From: JALORV01 sp035255845
GTDB taxonomy: Bacteria; Pseudomonadota; Gammaproteobacteria; Burkholderiales; Burkholderiaceae_F
Reading direction: 5' to 3'
Assembly (NCBI GenBank): GCA_035255845.1
Contig: DATEZE010000090.1
Coordinates: forward strand, 1-17,008
Length of the DNA: 17,008 bases
Positions 7,667-14,621 of this stretch are shown here, piece after piece. The translations under genes and the position numbers were made by a program. Each line of letters starts with the position of its first letter. The first letter of the stretch is position 1. The notes beneath the pieces were generated by a model, which was not told the origin of the DNA, did no database searches, and worked only from the letters and a program-made list of their open reading frames with translations.

Positions 7667-8338
7667 ATGTTCATCGGTCATTTTGCCGTCGGCTTCGCCG
7701 CGAAGCGCGTCGCCCCCCAGGTGTCCCTGGGGACGCTCTTTCTGGCGGCGCAGTTCATCGACCTGCTGTGGCCGACACTGCTGCTGCTGGGGATCGAGCG
7801 CGTGTCAATCGATCCTGCCTTGCCGGGCGCACCGCTCCGCTTCGAGCACTACCCGGTGTCTCACAGCCTGCTCGGCGTGCTCTGCTGGGCCGCTCTGCTG
7901 GGAGGTATCTACCTGCTGCTAACGCGCAACCGGCGCGGCGCCTGTGTGATCGCGCTGCTCGTCGCGAGCCATTGGTTGCTCGACTTCCTCGTGCATCGCC
8001 CGGATCTGCCGCTGCTCATGGCCGGCGGACCGAAAGTCGGGCTCGGGCTGTGGAATGCGCCTTTAGTCGAGCTACTGCTCGAACTCGGACTTTTCGCCGC
8101 ATGTTTTGCAATGTATCTCACCGCGCCTGCGACGCGGTTGGCGGGCTACAAGCCCTGGGTGCTGGCGGCGCTGCTGCTGGTCATTCAGATCGCCAACGCG
8201 ATCGGCCCGCCGCCGCCATCGGTCAATGCGATCGCCTGGATCGGCCAGGCGCAGTGGCTGCTCATCGCTGCCGGGTACTGGGCTGACCGTCCTTTGCGCG
8301 CGCGGCTGGCGACAACGGCTGCCCGCCCCCAGCGATGA
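7667..8338 (+). CDS. Multi-spanning membrane protein, YdjM-like metal-dependent hydrolase family
   Basis: This is an integral inner-membrane protein of 223 residues with about six hydrophobic segments. It begins MFIGHFAVGFAAKRVAP, then AAQFIDLLWP, HYPVSHSLLG and ASHWLLDFLVHRPDLP, which places His5, Asp32, His61, His66, His102, Asp106 and His110 where the YdjM-type membrane-bound hydrolase family has its conserved metal-ligand-like residues. The family is poorly characterised; a metal-dependent activity is suggested by these residues but not shown. The gene starts 8 bases after coxD and ends in a 4-base ATGA overlap with coxE, so it is translated with the chaperone pair. Its position between CoxD and CoxE partners, which are normally adjacent or close, is unusual. 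Family assignment is by motif recognition and fairly secure; a role in hydroxylase maturation is inference. Confidence 0.82.
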   Translation: MFIGHFAVGFAAKRVAPQVSLGTLFLAAQFIDLLWPTLLLLGIERVSIDPALPGAPLRFEHYPVSHSLLGVLCWAALLGGIYLLLTRNRRGACVIALLVASHWLLDFLVHRPDLPLLMAGGPKVGLGLWNAPLVELLLELGLFAACFAMYLTAPATRLAGYKPWVLAALLLVIQIANAIGPPPPSVNAIAWIGQAQWLLIAAGYWADRPLRARLATTAARPQR

Positions 8339-9579
8339 CGGAATCGGCTGCTGCGCCTCGATCCGCGCTGCCCGGCCGGCTCGCCGAAAACGTGATGCAC
8401 TTTGCACGCGTGTTGCGCGATGCGGGCCTTCCTGTGGGTACCGACCGGATCCTGCTTGCGTACGACGCCCTAAGCATAAGCGGCATCGGCGCTCGCGCCG
8501 ATTTCTATGCGGTGCTGTCGGCCTGCTTCGTCAGCCGAGGGGAGCACCGGACGCTCTTCGACCAGGCGTTCCACATCTTCTGGAAGGACCCGGATCTGCT
8601 CGGCAAGATCATGCAACTGCTGATGCCGCAGATGAAGCAGAAGGCGCAATCAGCGCTACCGCCGGAGAACCGGCGCTTGGCCGACGCGATGTTCAAGGGC
8701 ACGGTGCATCGACCCGAGCCGACCGAGCCGCGGCGCATCGAGATCGATGCTGCGCTGTCGTGGACCGACCGCGAGCAATTGCGCAAGGCTGACTTCGACA
8801 CGATGAGCGCAGCCGAGTGGACTGCGGCGCGCAAGCTGCTCGAGCGCATCGACCTGTTCTTCGCCCGCCTGCAGATGCGGCGCGAAATCGTTTCCGCCCG
8901 CGGCCGCCGCGTCGATCTGCGCGACGCGCTGCGCCACTCGGCGCGGCGTGGCGGCGAGATCGCAGTCCTCAAGTACCGACGTCGCCGCACGCGTCCCGAG
9001 CCGCTGGTCGTACTGGTCGACATTTCCGGTTCGATGAGCCGGTACTCGCGCATGTTCCTGCACTTCCTGCACGCGATCACGACTGGGCGCGATTCCGCCA
9101 ATCACCGCGTGCACTCGTTCCTGTTCGGGACCCGGCTGACGCATGTCACGCGCCAGCTCGCCGCGCGCGACCCCGATGTCGCGGTGCGTGCGGTGGTCCA
9201 GGCGGTTGACGACTGGTCCGGAGGCACGCGCATCACGCAGGCGCTGCACGAGTTCAACTTCAGGTGGGCGCGCCGCGTGCTGTACGGCAATCCAACCGTG
9301 CTGCTGGTCACTGATGGACTCGAGCATGGTGACACCGAAGCGCTCGAGCGCGAGGCCGAGCGGCTGGCCAAGTCATGCCGGCGACTCATTTGGCTCAATC
9401 CGTTGCTGCGCTACGAGAACTTCGAACCGCGCGCCGGCGGCGTTCGCGCACTGCTGCCGCATGTTGACGCCTTTCTTCCGGTGCACAATCTCGCCTCTCT
9501 CGAGTCGCTGGCGGTCCGGCTTACTGCGTCGATGGCGCCCCGATCGATGGAACTTCAGGAGACGTTCAAGTGGAGCTGA
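8335..9579 (+). CDS. coxE: VWA-domain protein, CoxE-like
   Basis: This is a 414-residue VWA-containing CoxE-family protein (Pfam VWA_CoxE type). CoxE works with the CoxD ATPase in late maturation of the molybdenum-copper active site of CO dehydrogenase; related pairs serve other clients. The N-terminal half is helical and charged. The C-terminal VWA domain has a complete metal-ion-dependent adhesion site: DISGSMS at 229-235, the Thr in GGTRITQA (Thr298) and the Asp in LLVTDGLEHGD (Asp327). The segment RLIWLNPLLRYENFEPRAGG near the end is typical of CoxE. The ATG overlaps the stop of the membrane-protein gene by four bases, and the end overlaps the coxG start by ten bases. All metal-site residues are intact, so the protein should be functional. 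Confidence 0.93.
   Translation: MTESAAAPRSALPGRLAENVMHFARVLRDAGLPVGTDRILLAYDALSISGIGARADFYAVLSACFVSRGEHRTLFDQAFHIFWKDPDLLGKIMQLLMPQMKQKAQSALPPENRRLADAMFKGTVHRPEPTEPRRIEIDAALSWTDREQLRKADFDTMSAAEWTAARKLLERIDLFFARLQMRREIVSARGRRVDLRDALRHSARRGGEIAVLKYRRRRTRPEPLVVLVDISGSMSRYSRMFLHFLHAITTGRDSANHRVHSFLFGTRLTHVTRQLAARDPDVAVRAVVQAVDDWSGGTRITQALHEFNFRWARRVLYGNPTVLLVTDGLEHGDTEALEREAERLAKSCRRLIWLNPLLRYENFEPRAGGVRALLPHVDAFLPVHNLASLESLAVRLTASMAPRSMELQETFKWS
9557..9561 (+). promoter_or_regulatory. Ribosome-binding site that fixes the GTG start of coxG
   Basis: AGGAG lies eight bases before GTG 9570, inside the last codons of coxE. It supports the GTG as the true coxG start; the protein from this codon begins MELKGERVLPVSRE, the usual CoxG N-terminus. 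Confidence 0.7.
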
Positions 9580-10103
9580 AGGGAGAGCGTGTGCTGCCGG
9601 TCAGCCGCGAGGTCGCGTGGAAGGCGCTCAACGACGTGGATGCGCTCAAGGCGGCGGTACCGGGCTGCGAGAGCCTGGTCGCAGCCGGCGACAACGGCTA
9701 CGACGTCGTCGTGAATTCCGCCATCGGCCCGGTCAAGGCCCGATTCAAAGGCAAGCTTGAGCTGGCCGACGTCCAGGTCCCCGAGTCCTACATCATTCGT
9801 TTCGACATGCAGGGTGGGCCTGCCGGCTTTGCACGCGGCGATGCGCGCGTGCGGCTCGAAGCGATCGAGGCCAATTCGACACGCATGGAGTATCTGGTGA
9901 ATGCATCGATCGGCGGCAAGCTGGCGCAGGTCGGATCGCGACTGGTTGACGCCGCATCCGGCGCCATGGCCGACCGCTTCTTCGGCACCTTCGCTGCGGA
10001 CCTTGCGAACCGCTATCCGTCTGGAGACGGCGCCGCGGTTCGCAGGCCAGGATTCTTCGCGACGCTGTCGACGTTCCTGAAGAGACTCTTCGGAGTACGG
10101 TGA
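9570..10103 (+). CDS. coxG: CoxG-like SRPBCC protein (CO dehydrogenase subunit G family)
   Basis: This is a 177-residue CoxG-family protein with the SRPBCC ligand-binding fold. CoxG proteins are linked to membrane recruitment of CO dehydrogenase and, in work on mycobacteria as I recall it, to quinone handling. The N-terminus MELKGERVLPVSREVAWKAL, the AAVPGCESL motif, the FKGKLELADV strand and the loop QGGPAGFARGDARVRLE are characteristic, followed by NASIGGKLAQVGSRLVDAA. The tail from about residue 155 ends GFFATLSTFLKRLFGVR, a short amphipathic or membrane-binding stretch rather than a long helix. The start is GTG, overlapping coxE by ten bases. The stop shares one base with the ATG of the next gene. 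No CO dehydrogenase structural gene is visible, so its partner enzyme is not known. Confidence 0.93.
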   Translation: MELKGERVLPVSREVAWKALNDVDALKAAVPGCESLVAAGDNGYDVVVNSAIGPVKARFKGKLELADVQVPESYIIRFDMQGGPAGFARGDARVRLEAIEANSTRMEYLVNASIGGKLAQVGSRLVDAASGAMADRFFGTFAADLANRYPSGDGAAVRRPGFFATLSTFLKRLFGVR

Positions 10104-10633
10104 TGCGCGTACCGCCCTGGTCCGAGGCTCTCGCTCCCCGCAGTCGCGAACTCGTGGCGGCGATCGAAACCCGCCGCGGCGGATCGCTGCTGAATCTGGA
10201 CCGCATGCTGCTCTGGTCCGAACCGCTCGCGCGCGGCTGGAACGGGTTCCTGCGTGCGGTGCGCACTGAACTGTCGCTGTCGCCATTTCTGCGCGAGCTG
10301 GCAATCTGCGTCGTCGCGCGCCTCACCGGCGCACTTTACGAATATCACCATCACGCGCCCGAGTTGGCGCAGGCCGGCGCCAGTCCTGCGCAGCTGGCGG
10401 CACTCGACGACCCCGATGCCGCCGCCGCCGGTTCCGACTTCGATGAATTGCAGCGGGCCGTCATCCGCTACGCCAGTGCGAGCACCCGTACTGTGGCGAT
10501 CCCCGAAGAAATTTTCGCTGCGCTGAAGCGCTGGCTCGGGCCAACCGAACTGGTCGAACTCGTCGCCGTCACCGCCACCTACAACATGGTGGCGCGGTTC
10601 CTCGTGGCCCTTGAAGTCGTTCCGGAGCGCTGA
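10103..10633 (+). CDS. Carboxymuconolactone decarboxylase (AhpD-like fold) family protein
   Basis: This is a small helical protein of 176 residues in the carboxymuconolactone decarboxylase/AhpD superfamily. The recognisable core is SPFLRELAICVVARLTGALY followed by EYHHHAPELAQAGAS, and a second helical pair containing YNMVARFLVALEV near the C-terminus. AhpD-type peroxidase partners use a CxxC pair; here only one cysteine (Cys69) is present and no CxxC, so a thiol-peroxidase role is unlikely. Decarboxylase or other lyase-type chemistry, or a non-catalytic role, remains open. ATG 10103 is preferred over the GTG just before it, because GGAG lies seven bases upstream and the ATG forms a TGATG junction with coxG. 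It is a genuine operon member; function within the cox-like context is unknown. Confidence 0.87.
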   Translation: MRVPPWSEALAPRSRELVAAIETRRGGSLLNLDRMLLWSEPLARGWNGFLRAVRTELSLSPFLRELAICVVARLTGALYEYHHHAPELAQAGASPAQLAALDDPDAAAAGSDFDELQRAVIRYASASTRTVAIPEEIFAALKRWLGPTELVELVAVTATYNMVARFLVALEVVPER

Positions 10634-10643
10634 TACGCCGACG

Positions 10644-11471
10644 ATGGAAACCGATATCACCCGGCATTACAGTCGCGGCGACCTGCTCGCGCGTCTGAAG
10701 GCCGCGCTGCGGTCCGACGGAGTCGATCCGGAGCATCCAACCATTGGCGCGCTGGCACCCTACGACCAGTTCCATGGCCGCGGCATGGAGGCGACGTTGG
10801 AGATCGCCAGTCTGCTGCCCCTGGGTACCGGCGACCACCTGCTCGACATCGGCAGCGGAATCGGCGGTCCCGCCCGTTACTTCGCTCAACGCTTCGGTTG
10901 CCGCGTCACGGGCATTGACCTGACTCCGGAGTTCTGCGAAATCGCGCGCCATCTCGCACGCGTGCTGCGCCTGCACGATCGCGTGGACTTCGACGTCGGT
11001 AGTGCGCTCGACATGCCCTACACCGATGGCAGCTTCGACGCGGCCTGCTCGATGAACGTTTCGATGAACATCGAGGACAAGAAGGCGTTCTTCCAGGAGA
11101 TCTGCAGAGTGCTGAAGCCGGGGGCACGACTTGCTCTCTCCGAAGTCGCACGCGGCGCTGGCGGACCGATCGAATATCCGACGCCGTGGGCAGCGAGTGC
11201 GCAGGCCAGTTTTCTGGCCACGCCGGAGCAGACGCAGCGCAGCCTCGAGGATGCAGGCTTTGAGGTTGCGAGCCTGCGCAGCACGCGCGACGAAGCGCTG
11301 GACTATGGCGCACGCTCAAGGGCGCTGGTCGAGCGTGGGGAGAAGCCGCCGCATCGTGCCGTCATGTTGATTCACGCTGAAACCGCCGCCGTGGCGATGG
11401 CCAATGTGGCCCGGGCGCTTGCCGACGGCCGAATAGTGCCGATCGAGGTCCTGGCCCACCGGCGCGACTAG
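10644..11471 (+). CDS. Class I SAM-dependent methyltransferase
   Basis: This is a 275-residue cytoplasmic Rossmann-fold methyltransferase. Motif I is LLDIGSGIGGPARYF (66-80), followed by VTGIDLTPEF with the acidic residue that binds the ribose, then VGSALDMPYTDGSFDAACSM and the post-motif LKPGARLALSEV. An N-terminal conserved-looking block, APYDQFHGRGMEA (38-50), resembles the small-amine (sarcosine/dimethylglycine) and related methyltransferase group, but the substrate cannot be assigned. An in-frame TTG at 10611 would overlap the previous gene; ATG 10644 starts the conserved METDITRHYSRGDLL and lies 10 bases after the previous stop, so it is preferred even though its ribosome-binding site is weak. 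It is the last gene of the cox-like operon. Confidence 0.9.
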   Translation: METDITRHYSRGDLLARLKAALRSDGVDPEHPTIGALAPYDQFHGRGMEATLEIASLLPLGTGDHLLDIGSGIGGPARYFAQRFGCRVTGIDLTPEFCEIARHLARVLRLHDRVDFDVGSALDMPYTDGSFDAACSMNVSMNIEDKKAFFQEICRVLKPGARLALSEVARGAGGPIEYPTPWAASAQASFLATPEQTQRSLEDAGFEVASLRSTRDEALDYGARSRALVERGEKPPHRAVMLIHAETAAVAMANVARALADGRIVPIEVLAHRRD

Positions 11472-11540
11472 ACGGTGCGACTGGATGCGGCAAAGCGCAA
11501 CCGCAACCGGTACCGTCGGAGTATCTTGACCAGTCTCCAA

Positions 11541-11561
11541 CCGGCGGTGCCGCGCCGCCGG
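11541..11561 (+). other. GC-rich hairpin between methyltransferase and GYD gene
   Basis: CCGGCGG and CCGCCGG flank the seven-base loop TGCCGCG. There is no following T-run, so it is not a standard intrinsic terminator. It lies 70-90 bases after the methyltransferase stop and 71-91 bases before the GYD-gene ATG. It could be a readthrough-limiting structure or chance in GC-rich DNA. Confidence 0.3.
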
Positions 11562-11631
11562 CGGTGGCGACCGTCGAGGCCTCCGATCGTCACCGGGTCC
11601 CGGCAGGCCTCGCTTGCGCACAGGAGGCCAC

Positions 11632-11925
11632 ATGGCGACCTACATCGTTCTCGCGAACTTCACCGAGCAGGGGATCCGCAGCGTCAAGGACACGACCAAG
11701 CGGGCCGACGCAGTGCGCGAAATGGCGAAGAAATTCGGCGCGACCGCGCGCGAATTTTATTGGACCATGGGTCGCTATGACGTCGTCTCGATCTTCGACG
11801 CACCCGACGATGCCGCAATGACCGCGCTGAGCCTCAGCATCGCATCGCTCGGCAACGTGCATACACAGACGTTGCGGGCGTTCTCGCGCGACGAGGTGAG
11901 CGGCATGCTCGGCAAGCTCGCGTAG
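11632..11925 (+). CDS. GYD-domain protein
   Basis: This is a small protein of 97 residues matching the GYD domain family (ferredoxin-like alpha/beta barrel type). It begins MATYIVLANFTEQGIRSVKD, has the diagnostic MGRYDVVSIFDAPDD (the Gly-Arg-Tyr-Asp variant of the family's GYD motif) and ends with a helix plus LRAFSRDEVSGMLGKLA. The molecular function of the family is unknown; some members resemble dimeric alpha-beta barrel proteins. The start is well supported by CAGGAGG at 11621-11627, four bases before the ATG. It lies 160 bases after the methyltransferase and may have its own promoter. It converges on the lipoprotein gene with only 22 bases between the stops and no clear terminator in that gap. 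Confidence 0.88.
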   Translation: MATYIVLANFTEQGIRSVKDTTKRADAVREMAKKFGATAREFYWTMGRYDVVSIFDAPDDAAMTALSLSIASLGNVHTQTLRAFSRDEVSGMLGKLA

Positions 11926-11947
11926 TCCGGTCCAGGTGGTACGCCGC

Positions 11948-12676
11948 TTAGCGGGCGGCGGACTGGTCGAGGGTCTGGGCGACTGCAGGGCTGAAGTACA
12001 ACGCCCATCGCGCGCCGGATACCGACTCCTCGACACAAACCCCCGGCGTGCAGTCGATCAGCCGGAATTGGTCGCGATCGGCAGGAAATCGCAGCGCCGT
12101 TCCGGGGTCGAGGCCCTGTCGATATTTCGCTAACGCTGCGGTGTCGCCGAAGCCGGTTTCCCATAGCGTTGCGCCGTCTTTCACCGACATCGCGACGACG
12201 CGGATATCGGCCACGGACACCGGTCGGTAGTCCCGTCGCTCGAGCGATCCGACGACGAAGACATACCAGGGTCCGCCAGTACTGTTACGCCGGCCGAGCA
12301 GAAGGCCGAAAGTGTCGTAGCCGTCACGTTCGGGCTGCGACGATTCGATGTCGTTGGCACCGAAGACGATCTGCCCCGGACGCTGTACCGCACTGGACCG
12401 CAGCGCGGGCAGCCGAGCCAACACCGCCGGGTCGCCCGTGCCCTGCGCGACGACATGCTGACCGACCCGTCGTTGCCATTCATCGACGACAGTGCGCGCT
12501 GCGGTCTCGGGCGCCGGCGGTGTGCGCGCCTGCTGTCCCGGCTGGCGCGGCGAATGCAGCGCGCAGCCGAACACGGTGGCGCAAAGCGCCATAAGCGCAA
12601 CGCGCAACGCCCGCACCGCACTGGATCGAGCGCACATTGCGACTGACCGCGACGGAGCGGACCCGGCCTCGATCAT
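11948..12676 (-). CDS. Putative lipoprotein of unknown function
   Basis: I do not recognise this 242-residue protein. Its N-terminus has basic residues and a hydrophobic stretch VALMALCATVFGC that ends in a lipobox-like VFGC (Cys38), so lipidation is plausible although Phe at the -2 position is uncommon. After a proline- and glutamine-rich linker comes a globular domain with FGLLLGRRNSTGGPWYVFVV, IRVVAMSVKDGATLWETGF and a C-terminal LIDCTPGVCVEESVSGARW with two cysteines that could form a disulfide. The start ATG 12676 lies six bases after the stop of the ankyrin gene, and an internal ATG (residue 14) would also keep the signal; no clear ribosome-binding site distinguishes them. The tight spacing indicates one transcript with the ankyrin protein, so the two may act together in the periplasm or at the outer membrane. 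Confidence 0.75.
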   Translation of the reverse strand: MIEAGSAPSRSVAMCARSSAVRALRVALMALCATVFGCALHSPRQPGQQARTPPAPETAARTVVDEWQRRVGQHVVAQGTGDPAVLARLPALRSSAVQRPGQIVFGANDIESSQPERDGYDTFGLLLGRRNSTGGPWYVFVVGSLERRDYRPVSVADIRVVAMSVKDGATLWETGFGDTAALAKYRQGLDPGTALRFPADRDQFRLIDCTPGVCVEESVSGARWALYFSPAVAQTLDQSAAR

Positions 12677-12682
12677 CGATGC

Positions 12683-14554
12683 TTACTGCGGCAAGGGGTT
12701 GGCGGCACGATCCGCAGTAGCTCCGGGCGGCGTTTCGGTGTTCGTGTCCCGCGTCGCTTCGACGCCGGTCGACATCGCGACGCGCCGGTTCATGCTGGCT
12801 GCCGCAGCGATCACGGCGGCGGTCGTCGCATGTCCCGCACGTGCCGCCTCATCGCTGGGCGTGGCGGCTGTCGCGTTGCGCACGCGCGGATCGGCCCCGC
12901 GTGCCAGCAGAGCCGCGACCACGGCGGCATCACCGCGCCGTGCGGCCAGGTGCAGCGGCGTATTGCCCGCGTCATCCGACGCCTGCGGATCGGCGTGTTG
13001 CTCGAGCAGGAGCAGCGCGACGCGGCTACGGCCGCGTGCGACGGCGCTCAACAGCGCCGTCTGGCCGAACAGGTCGCGAGCGTTCGGATTGGCGCCTGTC
13101 TGCAGCAGCAGCGCCGTGATATCGGGCCGGCTTTGCACTACGGTCAGCATCAATGGTGTCACTCCGTAGAGCGCGACAGCGTCCGGCTTGGCGCCGGCGG
13201 CGAGCAGCGCACGCACCGCCGGCGCGCTACCGCCGCGGATAGCGGCGTGCAGCGGCGTCTCGCCGTCGATATCAGCCGCATTGACGTCGGTGTTCGCTGC
13301 GAGACGCGTGACCTCGACCGCATCGCCGTCGCGCGCAGCCCACCACAGCGCGGTGCGGCGAAAGGCATCGACCGCCGGCCCCCCACCGTTGGGATTCGCG
13401 CTTGCAGCGGCCGGAGCGACCGCCTCGTCACCGCCGGGTGCAGCCGCGGTTGCGAAACACGCGGTGCGGATGCTGATCGGTGTCGAGTTGGTCGCGTAGC
13501 CGTAGGGCTCGCCGAAATACGTGCTCAACTCGCGCGCGATCGCCTCGAACTGTGCCGCGCTGCGCAGCCCGCCGTGCTCGTCGCGGTAGTAGTCCAGCGC
13601 GTCCGGGCAGCGCTGGGAGATCAGCGTGCGCAGGCGTGCGCTGAAGTAGCGGGCGTAACGATTCGGGTTCAGCACCTCGTTCCAGTGGGGCGTGACGAAT
13701 ACCGTGAAAAAGTTGGAGTCGGGCTGCGCCTGGACTCGCCAGTAGGCGCCGTCGCGCACGAGCATCGGTGGCAGCTCATGTGTTCCGATCCGGACAGGTT
13801 CGGTCAGGTTGCGATAGAACTTCAGACCGGCAAAGTCAGCCGCGAGGTCGCCATTGGAATGGATGCCGGTCGTGAACATGCCGAGCATGCCGTCTTCGGA
13901 GGTCAGCGGATTGCGCGCAGCCGAACGGATCGCGGCCTGCGCCGCCTCGCCTTCCGGCTTGCCCTGGTCCACGCGTGACTGGTACTTCCCGTGGTAGATC
14001 TTGCCGACATTGATGAAGTGGATCAGCTTGTCGGTGCCGATCAGCGTCCCGTCGACGTTGATGGTGCCCGCACGGAAGAACGTCCGCACGGCTTTGGTCA
14101 GATCGATGACGAGGAGCGGATCGTCATAGATCGACACGGTGGGCCTGTGCATCGTTACCAGTCCCGGGTACTGCGCCTTGATGTTCTGCGACAGCAATGT
14201 GACGTCGAGCAGTTCGTTGGTTGGTATCGCGAGGAACAGCTGTCCCCAGACGTTGTTCGCGATGGTGTCCGGCGACTGCAGCTCGGCGACCCGCTGCCCA
14301 CCCTGTTCGGACTCGATCGCCTGCCGGATCGCCGCATTGGTCTCTTTGACCGCAGCTTCAATCGACGCGAATACGATCTGCGACAGGTAAGGGCCGAGGT
14401 CCGCGAAATCGCGCCCAATCGGCAATGTGTATTGCTCGGATTCGTGTGCGGCCGCGGGCGCTGCCTGAATCAGCAGCGCCGCCGCGGTGGCCGCCGACAG
14501 CGCGCCGCGAACAGCGCCTGCAAGCTTTCCGGATGTCCCATTTTGCCGATTCAC
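12683..14554 (-). CDS. Exported ankyrin-repeat protein with an uncharacterised N-terminal domain
   Basis: This is a 623-residue secreted or periplasmic protein. Residues 1-36 form a Sec-type signal peptide ending AAPAAA-HE. Residues about 37-367 are a domain I cannot name; striking stretches are IGTDKLIHFINVGKIYHGKY (172-191), GMFTTGIHSNGDLAADFAGL (225-244) and TPHWNEVLNPNRYARYFSAR (288-307). A low-complexity Ala/Pro/Gly linker (368-395) leads to five ankyrin repeats and a partial sixth (about 400-585), with typical GETPLHAAIRGGSAPAVRAL and NTPLHLAARRGDAAVVAALL units. The tail is polar. The start is GTG 14554, supported by GGAG eight bases upstream. Ankyrin repeats usually mediate protein binding. 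The gene is 65 bases downstream of the acyltransferase fusion gene, beyond a terminator-like hairpin, and is probably co-transcribed with the lipoprotein. Confidence 0.88.
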   Translation of the reverse strand: MNRQNGTSGKLAGAVRGALSAATAAALLIQAAPAAAHESEQYTLPIGRDFADLGPYLSQIVFASIEAAVKETNAAIRQAIESEQGGQRVAELQSPDTIANNVWGQLFLAIPTNELLDVTLLSQNIKAQYPGLVTMHRPTVSIYDDPLLVIDLTKAVRTFFRAGTINVDGTLIGTDKLIHFINVGKIYHGKYQSRVDQGKPEGEAAQAAIRSAARNPLTSEDGMLGMFTTGIHSNGDLAADFAGLKFYRNLTEPVRIGTHELPPMLVRDGAYWRVQAQPDSNFFTVFVTPHWNEVLNPNRYARYFSARLRTLISQRCPDALDYYRDEHGGLRSAAQFEAIARELSTYFGEPYGYATNSTPISIRTACFATAAAPGGDEAVAPAAASANPNGGGPAVDAFRRTALWWAARDGDAVEVTRLAANTDVNAADIDGETPLHAAIRGGSAPAVRALLAAGAKPDAVALYGVTPLMLTVVQSRPDITALLLQTGANPNARDLFGQTALLSAVARGRSRVALLLLEQHADPQASDDAGNTPLHLAARRGDAAVVAALLARGADPRVRNATAATPSDEAARAGHATTAAVIAAAASMNRRVAMSTGVEATRDTNTETPPGATADRAANPLPQ

Positions 14555-14594
14555 GTCTGAGCTCCGCGCCGCACAGCGGGGAAAAGATTCTACC

Positions 14595-14621
14595 GAGACC
14601 CGCGCTCTCTTTCAGGGTCTC
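14595..14621 (-). terminator. Candidate intrinsic terminator after the acyltransferase fusion gene
   Basis: On the minus strand GAGACCC and GGGTCTC form a seven-base-pair stem around a 13-base loop, beginning within the TGA stop codon of the upstream gene and followed by GGTAGAATCTTTTC. The T-run is short and displaced, so termination may be partial. It would separate the fatty-acid-type locus from the ankyrin/lipoprotein pair. Confidence 0.4.

Noticed and set aside
10611..10643. TTG start for the methyltransferase
   Set aside because: It would overlap the preceding gene and add 11 residues without family character; ATG 10644 starts the conserved region.
11926..11954. Bidirectional terminator between the convergent GYD and lipoprotein genes (CCGC-TTA-GCGG)
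   Set aside because: The stem is only four base pairs, lies in the stop region and has no T-run on either strand.
12830..13978. Plus-strand open frame of 382 codons opposite the ankyrin gene
   Set aside because: Arg-rich composition without motifs; the opposite strand shows clear ankyrin repeats and a signal peptide.
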